The position numbers and the translations under genes were made by a program. The notes below the pieces were generated by a model. That model was not told the DNA's origin. It saw nothing but the letters and a program-made list of their open reading frames with translations, and did no database searches. Positions 57,122 through 64,000 of a DNA stretch of 64,000 nucleotides are shown here, piece after piece (position 1 is the stretch's first letter; every line of letters begins with the position of its first letter). Source of the DNA: Sulfurospirillum arcachonense DSM 9755 (GTDB lineage Bacteria; Campylobacterota; Campylobacteria; Campylobacterales; Sulfurospirillaceae); assembly GCF_000597725.1 (NCBI RefSeq), contig NZ_JFBL01000002.1:62001-126000 (forward strand), written 5' to 3'.

Positions 57122-58045
57122 ATGTCAAATGATATTGATAAATTAATTAAAAATATACAAAGTGTTATCATAGGGAAAGATGAATCTATAAAACTTCTTG
57201 TGGTTTCTTTGTTAGCAAAAGGTCATCTTCTTATAGAAGATACTCCTGGCTTAGGAAAAACTATTTTAGCTCGAGCTTTATCTAAATCAGTAAATGGTAG
57301 ATTGCGTCGTATACAATGTACACCTGATCTTTTACCTTCTGATGTTACAGGTGTCTCAATTTATAATGAACAAGAGAGAATTTTTGAATTTAAACCTGGA
57401 CCTATTTTTGCAAATATACTTTTAGTTGATGAAATCAATAGAACTACTCCTCGTACACAATCGAGTATGTTAGAAGCTATGGAAGAGCATCAGGTAACAG
57501 CAGATGGAAAAACTTATAGACTTCCATCACCTTTTATGGTTATTGCTACACAAAACCCAATAGAGTTTCATGGAACATATCCACTTCCAGAAGCTCAACT
57601 TGATCGTTTTTTTATGAAAATAAGTATGGGTTACCCAACGATAGAAGCTGAGATAGAAATAATGCAGATGCAAGAAAAAGTACATCCTATAAAAAATTTA
57701 AAACCTGTTATATCTATAGATAAACTCATTGATCTTCAAAAACAAGTAACTGATATAAAAATAGATAAACTTGTATTAGAGTATATTGCTTCTATTATGC
57801 ATGCTCTTAGAAAACACAACTCTTTAGCTTATGGAGCAAGTCCAAGGGGATCACTTGCACTTATGCATGCATCTAAAGCTTTTGCTATGATTGAAAAAAA
57901 AGATTTTGTAGATCCAGATATTATTAAAAAAATTGCTATATCTGTATTATCTCATCGTATTGTTATAAAACCTCAGTATATTTCAAGTTTAACAAATGAA
58001 GATATTATTGCTGATGTATTAGCAAAAACAAAAGTACCAAAGTAG
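57122..58045 (+). CDS. moxR: MoxR family AAA+ ATPase
   Basis: Chaperone-like AAA+ protein of 307 residues. Walker A TPGLGKTI (41-48), DLLPSDVTGVSIYN (MoxR motif), Walker B ILLVDEINR (99-107), TPRTQSSMLEAMEEHQVTADG and sensor-1 VIATQNPIEFHGTYPLPEAQLDRF, then SPRGSLALMHASKAFA (sensor-2 region). MoxR proteins act with DUF58 and, mostly, von Willebrand A proteins; here no von Willebrand A gene is present. Start behind GAAGGA; stop shares a base with the DUF58 start. Confidence 0.95.
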   Translation: MSNDIDKLIKNIQSVIIGKDESIKLLVVSLLAKGHLLIEDTPGLGKTILARALSKSVNGRLRRIQCTPDLLPSDVTGVSIYNEQERIFEFKPGPIFANILLVDEINRTTPRTQSSMLEAMEEHQVTADGKTYRLPSPFMVIATQNPIEFHGTYPLPEAQLDRFFMKISMGYPTIEAEIEIMQMQEKVHPIKNLKPVISIDKLIDLQKQVTDIKIDKLVLEYIASIMHALRKHNSLAYGASPRGSLALMHASKAFAMIEKKDFVDPDIIKKIAISVLSHRIVIKPQYISSLTNEDIIADVLAKTKVPK

Positions 58046-59244
58046 TGTTAAAGTTTTTTATAGAAAACAAAATAATCATACTACTGTTCATAATTGCCAT
58101 AGTTATTTACATCATTGCAATTAATAGAGGACTTGAGCTTCTTTATGTGATAGCAGAACTTTCTTTAGCCACCCTTGTACTCTCTTTAATTGCTCCATAT
58201 TTTAATATACTTGGTATAAGGGCATCTGTAAAACACCCAAAATATTCTAAGCAAACTCAAAATATACCTATACTCATAGAGATATCTGCATCTAATTTTT
58301 TTGGTAAATATTTTTTAGAGGTATGGTTAAAAACTCCATTTTCTACAAATATGAATCATATGTTTTTTATCAAAAGCCTCTATAAAAAACTCACAATAGA
58401 GAGTGAAGTATCATCTGATATTAGGGGTGTACATCAGATAGGTCCACTTCATATACAGACAGGTTTCCCATTAGGTCTTAAAGTTTTTAACAAAATATTA
58501 GAAAATACAAAGAGTGAAATTGTAGTTTTACCAAATCCTCTTCAAGTAGAAAAATTTCCTTTAAGTCAAGATGAGTCCTTTGCTCTTTATGGAGATAATA
58601 AAAGTAAAAAAAAGGGGGGACATGATGAGTTTGTATCTGTAAGAGAATACAAACGAGGTGATTCCCCTCGATATATTCATTGGCCTAGCAGTGCAAAAAA
58701 AGGTAAACTTATAGTACGAGAGTATCAAGATATATTAGCGTCAAGTTTAATTATAATATTGGATTTAAATAGAGATTTTAATGTAGGCTTATCTAAAGAA
58801 AGTACACTTGAATACGCTATAACTATAGCATCATCTTTAGCTATTTACGGACTTGATAAGGGATACAGTGTAAGTATATATGGCCGTAGTAAAGATGAGA
58901 TAAAACTCATAGATATAAAAGGTTCCTACAATAATACAGAGATACTTAAAAATTTGGCTTATGTTGAGAGTGATGGGGATAAAAATTATGTTGACTCAAT
59001 AAAGCATTTTCTTTGTTTAGACAAAAGAGGTGGTACACTTATTCTTTTTGATAATGGGAGTGGTGAAGTAGAGAGAAATATGAACTCTTATATCTCAAGT
59101 GTTTCTAATCTTGTTTTATTTGATATAGATGCACAGAGTTTTAAAAATGATGTTTTTAATGAAGAATTTGAGATTCATAATTATACAAAATATAACAAAT
59201 ATATATTAAAAAAGGGTTGTGATTTGAAAAGGATGCTAAGTTGA
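58045..59244 (+). CDS. DUF58 domain protein
   Basis: 399 residues with two N-terminal membrane helices (about 7-26 and 30-50) and a periplasmic or membrane-near beta-rich part, then the DUF58 motif at 199-226: VREYKRGDSPRYIHWPSSAK, with K, LIVREYQ following. GTG 58045 start overlaps the moxR stop. DUF58 has a von Willebrand A-like fold downstream of the motif (ASSLIIILDLNRDFN has the DxN of a degenerate MIDAS). It likely is the MoxR partner. Confidence 0.92.
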   Translation: MLKFFIENKIIILLFIIAIVIYIIAINRGLELLYVIAELSLATLVLSLIAPYFNILGIRASVKHPKYSKQTQNIPILIEISASNFFGKYFLEVWLKTPFSTNMNHMFFIKSLYKKLTIESEVSSDIRGVHQIGPLHIQTGFPLGLKVFNKILENTKSEIVVLPNPLQVEKFPLSQDESFALYGDNKSKKKGGHDEFVSVREYKRGDSPRYIHWPSSAKKGKLIVREYQDILASSLIIILDLNRDFNVGLSKESTLEYAITIASSLAIYGLDKGYSVSIYGRSKDEIKLIDIKGSYNNTEILKNLAYVESDGDKNYVDSIKHFLCLDKRGGTLILFDNGSGEVERNMNSYISSVSNLVLFDIDAQSFKNDVFNEEFEIHNYTKYNKYILKKGCDLKRMLS

Positions 59245-61472
59245 AAAATTTAACACTTTTTATAGCCCTTTTCTTTTGTGAAGCTATACCTACTTTCATA
59301 GTAACACAGTATATTTATCCAGATTATATTATTAGTTCTTTAGTTATTTCATTACTAGCTATATCTCTTATATTTTCTTGGTTTTTTGCTGATTACAACA
59401 ATAAACTTCTCAAGTACATAGGCTATATAGGTATGTTTATAGGGATAGCATCATCTATAACATACTTTACTAATTATGCTTCATCTACCGGAATACTCAT
59501 AGTAGCTCTTTCTATGATAATAGGGCTAAATATTTTTCTAAATGAGAGAAGGATGTTGGCATATCTTCTTATATTTTCATTTATGCTATTTCTATTTGCT
59601 AGTTCTATAGTCTTTAATCAGTACTCAATATTAAGTATTATACTTTTTACATTCTCATTTTTTACTGTAGTTGTAGCTGATTATTATAATTCAAGGATAT
59701 ATCTTCAAAGCCATTACAACTATAAAAAGAGACATAGTTTTTTTGGAACCATACTTATACTTGTAGTTGTTGTTTCAATTTTTACTGTTGTTTTATATTA
59801 CTTTTTGCCACAACCACAATCTATACACTACGGTGTGCTTCCTTTTGGTGGTACAAAACAATACAAAGGTGTAATAGGTGAAGATAATGAAAAAAGTAAA
59901 TATTATAAAGAGCATACAACAGAACTACCTAAGTATACTATAGATGGTAAAGAAACAAAAAGTGCCACAAATCATTTGGTATTTAACAAACCAATTAAAA
60001 AAGTAAATCAAGAAAAAAAAATATATAGTGGTAAAGAAAAAAATTTTTTAAAAGAAAAAAAGTTAAAATCTAAAAATAAGAAGGCTTATTACTCTAATAT
60101 TTATACAGATGAAAATAACGATCTAAGCAAAATATTATTTGAAGTAAAAGGTAAAGAAGCACGATTTTTAAGAGGAAATACTTACGCAGCATTTAATGGA
60201 AAAAGCTGGAAAAAAATTTTAACGAAGATGTATACTATTAAAAATGGAAACAAAGGTTATTATCGCTACTGGAATGGCAAAGAGTGGACAAGAAGAACTA
60301 ATTCGATTATGCCTAACGATTTATACTATAATGAATACTTTACACAAAAGACAGATAACTATACTATAACAGTTAAGGGTAAATTAGTAGGGAAACCAAT
60401 TATATACATACCAGTAGGGTTATTAAGATTACAGTTTCCTACAGATACATTTTATGAAGATGCAGCAAGAACTATCTATGCACCATCACAGCTAGAGATT
60501 GGCACATACTATACTGCAAGTGTTGAGAGTGAAGGATATTATGGTTATGATGCTATGAGCTATGCAGATGTTTGGTATAAAAAAGTATACTCAAGAGCTG
60601 GATATAAACTTGATCCTAAAGTAAATAAACTTGCAAAAAAACTTACTAATGGCTGGAATAACTCTTTTGAAAAAGCACAAGTAATAGTTAAATACTTTAA
60701 AATTAACTACAAATATAAGCATTCATCTATAAAGAGCACAATACATAATCAAACACTTTCCAAAATGCTTTTTGAAACAAAAATTGGTAATGCATTGCAG
60801 TTTAATACCGCACTAATTATGATGCTTCGTTCAACAGGAGAATATGCAAGACTAGCTACTGGATATGCTCCAAATGAGTATAATTTATCCACAAGTTCAT
60901 ATATAATTGAAAGAAAAAATAAAGCTGTATGGACTGAGATCTTTGTTAAAGATAGAGGTTGGGTAGCCATTCATGCCGCTGATGACATACCGTTTGAGGG
61001 TGAAGCAATAAACGGACTAAATGAAACTTTATTAACCAATGCTCAATTAATATATTTAAGTGTATTTTCAATATGCTTAATTCTTACGATTTTGTATTAT
61101 TCAAGAAAGTATGCATGGTCATATTTATCAAAATTTCGCATGAAAAAATATATGCAAAAAAGTGATATACATTTTGTGATTGATACATATAAAGAGGTAG
61201 AAAAATACTATAGACACTTTCAAAAAGGACAAAAACCAAGTTATACTCTTCAAGAGTATGAAAGCTATATAAAAGAATTAAAACCACAAAATAGTCCTAT
61301 AATAGAGTACTTAATCTTTTACTCAAATCAAGCTATATATAGAGGAGAGTTAGACTTAGGATTTGATAAAGACAGATATTTTGAAGTTGCTTTATATTTA
61401 ATAGATAACTCTTTTGAAATAAAAATTGTTGATAGTTATGTAGTTAGAAAACTCTTAAGAATTTGGAGTTAA
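59241..61472 (+). CDS. TgpA-like membrane protein with a transglutaminase domain lacking all catalytic residues
   Basis: 743 residues starting at TTG 59241 (AGGA upstream; overlaps DUF58 by four bases). About six membrane helices in 1-190, a Lys-rich linker, a transglutaminase-like domain (about 440-590), and a last helix (602-620) before a cytoplasmic tail. In the fold, TgpA has Cys in GxCexxA, His in AHAW and Asp in DPT. Here the places hold A518 (KIGNALQFNTA), A562 (NKAVWTE) and H578 (WVAIHAAD). The fold-determining W564, GY541 and GW574 are kept, so it is a pseudoenzyme and not just decay. Confidence 0.85.
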   Translation: MKNLTLFIALFFCEAIPTFIVTQYIYPDYIISSLVISLLAISLIFSWFFADYNNKLLKYIGYIGMFIGIASSITYFTNYASSTGILIVALSMIIGLNIFLNERRMLAYLLIFSFMLFLFASSIVFNQYSILSIILFTFSFFTVVVADYYNSRIYLQSHYNYKKRHSFFGTILILVVVVSIFTVVLYYFLPQPQSIHYGVLPFGGTKQYKGVIGEDNEKSKYYKEHTTELPKYTIDGKETKSATNHLVFNKPIKKVNQEKKIYSGKEKNFLKEKKLKSKNKKAYYSNIYTDENNDLSKILFEVKGKEARFLRGNTYAAFNGKSWKKILTKMYTIKNGNKGYYRYWNGKEWTRRTNSIMPNDLYYNEYFTQKTDNYTITVKGKLVGKPIIYIPVGLLRLQFPTDTFYEDAARTIYAPSQLEIGTYYTASVESEGYYGYDAMSYADVWYKKVYSRAGYKLDPKVNKLAKKLTNGWNNSFEKAQVIVKYFKINYKYKHSSIKSTIHNQTLSKMLFETKIGNALQFNTALIMMLRSTGEYARLATGYAPNEYNLSTSSYIIERKNKAVWTEIFVKDRGWVAIHAADDIPFEGEAINGLNETLLTNAQLIYLSVFSICLILTILYYSRKYAWSYLSKFRMKKYMQKSDIHFVIDTYKEVEKYYRHFQKGQKPSYTLQEYESYIKELKPQNSPIIEYLIFYSNQAIYRGELDLGFDKDRYFEVALYLIDNSFEIKIVDSYVVRKLLRIWS

Positions 61473-61599
61473 TATTACTATGATTTTAGAATATTTTATA
61501 TTAGAAATTATGTAATGTCTTTACATATAAAAGTTAATCTGTAAATAGCCTATTTTTAATCTACTTGAAAATTATCAGTTTTTTAAAATGTATATAGGA
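61473..61599. other. AT-rich gap after the accessory operon
   Basis: No open frame, RNA gene or clear terminator seen. It separates the 51-61 kb operon from the PLP-enzyme genes. Confidence 0.4.
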
Positions 61600-61605
61600 T
61601 ATAAT
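61600..61605 (+). promoter_or_regulatory. -10 box for the PLP-enzyme genes
   Basis: TATAAT at 61600-61605 within TAGGATATAATTTC, 21 bases before ATG 61627. Confidence 0.5.
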
Positions 61606-61626
61606 TTCTAAAAAACTAGGATAACT

Positions 61627-62778
61627 ATGCCTTTACATGTAGAAACAAATTTAGCGCATATACAAGATTTTGCAAGCGAAGCAGATAAGTATGGAGCTTC
61701 ACACTTTCCTATCTATAACACAGGAACTTTTGATTTAAAAAAACAAGATGGCGATAGAGTATATGATTATACAAGAAGTGACAATCCAACTCGTGAAGTT
61801 TTAGAAAACCTTTTTACTAAAGTAGAAAACGGAGCAGGGTGTGTTTGTACGCATACGGGTATCGCAGCAGTTGCTCTTTTGTTTGAAACTGTTTTAAAAG
61901 CGAACTCACATGTACTTGTTGAGGCTGATTGTTATGGGGGTACTTTTAGACTTTTGAAGATTTTTAAAGACAAGTACAACGTCACAGTTCACTTTGCAAA
62001 CTTCTTACATGTAAAGGAATTAGAAGAGATTTTGAAGAACAATCCTATTGATTTGGTTCTTTGTGAATCTCCAACAAATCCTGGTTTAAAAATCATAGAT
62101 TTACAAGAAGTTGCAAGGGTTTGTAAAAAACATAAGGCACTTTTTGCAGTAGATAATTCACTTGCAACATTTATAAGCCAACGTCCACTTGATTTGGGTG
62201 CTGATTTTTCTTTGTTTTCAACGACAAAGTATATCTCTGGTCATGGAAGTGTGGTTGCTGGAGCTATTGTAGCTAAGAGTAAAGAGCTTGCAAAAGAGGT
62301 TCATTTTTATGCAAATGCTCATGGACGAAGCCAAAATCCTATGGATGTGTTTTTGATAAGTCTAGGAATCCCTACTTTAAAAATTAGAATGAAAGAACAT
62401 GAAAAAAATGCTCTTAAAATTGCAGAGTTTTTGGAAAATCAAGAGTACATAAGTAAAGTTACTTTTCCTGCTTTAAAATCTCATGCCCAATATGAGTTAG
62501 CAAAAAAACAGATGGATTTTATACCAGGTCTTTTTACCGCGGATTTTACGAGTGTAGAGTTGGCGGAACAGTTTATAGAAAATACAAAGATATTTGGAGA
62601 AAAATGTTCATTTGGAAGTCCTGACTCTCGTGTAGAGATACCTGCGAAAATCTCACATGCAACTTTTTCAAAAGAAGAACTTGAAGCTATTGGTATTAAA
62701 GATAGTTCGGTGAGATTTTCAATTGGTTTGGAAAATGTTGAAGATTTGATAGAAGATATAAAACAGGCTGTGTTATAA
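61627..62778 (+). CDS. Cys/Met metabolism PLP-dependent enzyme
   Basis: Trans-sulfuration family enzyme of 383 residues (cystathionine gamma-synthase, beta-lyase, gamma-lyase or O-acylhomoserine sulfhydrylase). YDYTRSDNPTREVLE, CVCTHTGIAAVALLFE (GxGMAA in the norm), ESPTNPGL, AVDNSLATF and the PLP lysine in LFSTTKYISGHGSVVAGAIV are clear. The pairing with a cystathionine gamma-synthase-like gene one base after its stop suggests a lyase role, but this is inference. Start behind AGGA. Two TACATGTA elements lie in the coding sequence. Confidence 0.9.
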   Translation: MPLHVETNLAHIQDFASEADKYGASHFPIYNTGTFDLKKQDGDRVYDYTRSDNPTREVLENLFTKVENGAGCVCTHTGIAAVALLFETVLKANSHVLVEADCYGGTFRLLKIFKDKYNVTVHFANFLHVKELEEILKNNPIDLVLCESPTNPGLKIIDLQEVARVCKKHKALFAVDNSLATFISQRPLDLGADFSLFSTTKYISGHGSVVAGAIVAKSKELAKEVHFYANAHGRSQNPMDVFLISLGIPTLKIRMKEHEKNALKIAEFLENQEYISKVTFPALKSHAQYELAKKQMDFIPGLFTADFTSVELAEQFIENTKIFGEKCSFGSPDSRVEIPAKISHATFSKEELEAIGIKDSSVRFSIGLENVEDLIEDIKQAVL

Positions 62779-64000
62779 ATGCAAAAGTTTTTTCCTATCT
62801 CTTGTGGTGAGACACTTCCACCAAACAACGTTCATGCAGTCTCTGTTTCTATTCCTACTATGAAAGATGTGTTGGACTATGAAGAGGGGACAAATAGTTG
62901 CATAAAAACAGGTTATCCTCGGTTTGTCTTGCATCCTTATTTAAAAAAACTTGCACTCTTTTTACAACAAAAATATAGTATAGAAGAGGCTCAAGAGATA
63001 GTTTTGGTGAGTTCAAAAAGATTTGCTAAACTTATATGTGAGAGATATGGTTTAAAATTACTCGATTGTGATGAAGATTTTGGTGTAATTTTAGTAGAAA
63101 AAAAATCAAATGGTTTACAAAATGTACTCAGTTTTATCCAACACGTAGGATGCAATCTCTCTTCGAGGTTGGCTGAAAAGTATCTCTTTGAAAATGAACT
63201 TATTTCAAGTTTACATGTAGAAGAGTTAGAAGATGAAAAAAGTGCAAAAGAGAAAGTTCTCTCAACTCTAGGAGATGCCTACAATCAGCCAAAAGAAAAC
63301 ATCTGTTTAACTACTTCAGGCATGAATGCAATCTACTCTGTTGTTAAAGGAATTCAAGCCTTACATGTAAACAAAGATACTATCATTCAGCTTGGATGGC
63401 TTTATCTTGATACGATGAATATAGTAGAAAATCACTTTTTAAATTCAAAAGTATTTTATGATGTAAATAGACTCGATTTGCTTGAAGAGTATTTAAAAAG
63501 TGAAGCAAAGAGAGTAAGTGCTATCATCACTGAAGTTCCAACCAATCCACTTTTGCATTGTGTTGATTTAGATGAACTTAAAAAACTTTGCAACAAGTAT
63601 GAGATAGTTTTGATTATAGATGCAACATTTGCTGTGCCTTATAATCTAGATTTGAAACCCTATGCAGATGTTTTAGTTGAGAGTTTAACAAAGTTTGCTT
63701 GTGGCAATGCAGATGTTCTTATGGGAAGTTTTATTATCAACGAGAACTCCTATTTGAGCCAACATAAAAAACTCTTTTTCTCTCAAGCAGATGAGCCTTA
63801 TATACAAGATATACAACGTTTAGCATACGAGATACAAGGATATGAAAAAAGGGTAGAGAAGATAAATAAAAATACTCAAGAGCTTGTAGAGTACTTAAAA
63901 ACAAAAGAGTATATTAAAACTATTTATTACGCCTCATCTTCACAAAACTATAAAAAATTAATGAGGCATGAAAATGCAGTAGGTGGAGTAATTTCACTTG
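62779..64000 (+). CDS. Cystathionine gamma-synthase-like PLP enzyme, cut by window end
   Basis: Open from ATG 62779 to the window end (407 codons, no stop). It is of the longer type known from fungi (Str2): the N-terminal extension has SCGETLPPNNVHAVSVSIPTM, YEEGTNS and TGYPRFVLHP, before the PLP fold with TTSGMNAIYSVVKG, ITEVPTNPLLHCVDL, IIDATFAVP and the lysine in SLTKFACGNADVLMGS. It would make cystathionine from an O-acylhomoserine and cysteine. It starts directly at the stop of the upstream PLP enzyme (TAAATG). Confidence 0.85.
   Translation, partial: MQKFFPISCGETLPPNNVHAVSVSIPTMKDVLDYEEGTNSCIKTGYPRFVLHPYLKKLALFLQQKYSIEEAQEIVLVSSKRFAKLICERYGLKLLDCDEDFGVILVEKKSNGLQNVLSFIQHVGCNLSSRLAEKYLFENELISSLHVEELEDEKSAKEKVLSTLGDAYNQPKENICLTTSGMNAIYSVVKGIQALHVNKDTIIQLGWLYLDTMNIVENHFLNSKVFYDVNRLDLLEEYLKSEAKRVSAIITEVPTNPLLHCVDLDELKKLCNKYEIVLIIDATFAVPYNLDLKPYADVLVESLTKFACGNADVLMGSFIINENSYLSQHKKLFFSQADEPYIQDIQRLAYEIQGYEKRVEKINKNTQELVEYLKTKEYIKTIYYASSSQNYKKLMRHENAVGGVISL

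Noticed and set aside
59241-61472. TgpA-like gene as a pseudogene
   Set aside because: The frame is intact over 743 codons, fold residues are kept and the gene is translationally coupled to its neighbour; loss of the triad looks selective.

Overview
The window is AT-rich, densely packed bacterial chromosome. Gene order and protein character point to a Campylobacterota (epsilonproteobacterial) genome, most like Sulfurimonas and its relatives. The signs are the run rplU-rpmA-obg-proB-fmt-birA-parA-parB followed directly by an F1Fo ATP synthase cluster with paired b'/b subunits and no a or c subunit, then tolQRAB-pal-cpoB, a RecO of the short epsilon type, and -10-dominated promoters. This assignment is inference from layout; no database search was possible.

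Layout. 1-156: 3'-truncated lipoprotein gene (-). 323-6339: ribosomal proteins L21/L27, Obg, proline and biotin enzymes, Fmt, ParA/ParB. 6471-12322: ATP synthase b', b, delta, alpha, gamma, beta, epsilon. 12332-16889: Tol-Pal envelope system. 16950-22056: SlyD, a degenerate NtrC-like regulator, FabD, a nitrilase-family amidase, MtnN, a TtcA-like protein and RecO. 22276-28096: GltB/GltD. 28098-33073: CysQ/SuhB-like phosphatase, AccD, ThiE-like protein, RlmH, DksA, an unknown membrane protein and a Dus enzyme. 33057-36008 (-): a probable five-gene unit for a CheX-like protein, FliN, FliO, an AEC permease and a small gene that seems to start with AUU. 36113-44287: response regulator, TauE-type permease, UvrA, HDOD protein, DNA polymerase I. 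44291-49121: small membrane protein, Na+/H+ antiporter-like permease, TAXI-TRAP transporter. 61627-64000: two Cys/Met-metabolism PLP enzymes, the second cut by the window end.

The accessory part is 49253-61472. Two exported proteins on the minus strand (an Ig-like/BIG2 protein and an LVIVD-type beta-propeller) diverge from a seven-gene plus-strand operon of about 10 kb: XpaC-like membrane protein, TelA-family protein, two membrane-anchored proteins that share a new N-terminal domain (one with hemolysin-type/EF-hand calcium motifs, one with tandem YWTD-like beta-propellers), a MoxR AAA+ ATPase, a DUF58 protein and a TgpA-like membrane protein whose transglutaminase triad is lost at all three positions. 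I consider this the best candidate for an undescribed system: an envelope-linked MoxR/TelA machine with periplasmic propeller and calcium-binding modules, a pseudo-transglutaminase and no von Willebrand A protein.

Other points of note are an over-represented palindrome TTACATGTAA (11 exact copies, about 23 TACATGTA cores) that is missing from the accessory operon, a 44-bp near-perfect palindrome built around one copy, stem-loops that abut Shine-Dalgarno sequences, and the probable AUU-started gene that standard gene finders would miss.
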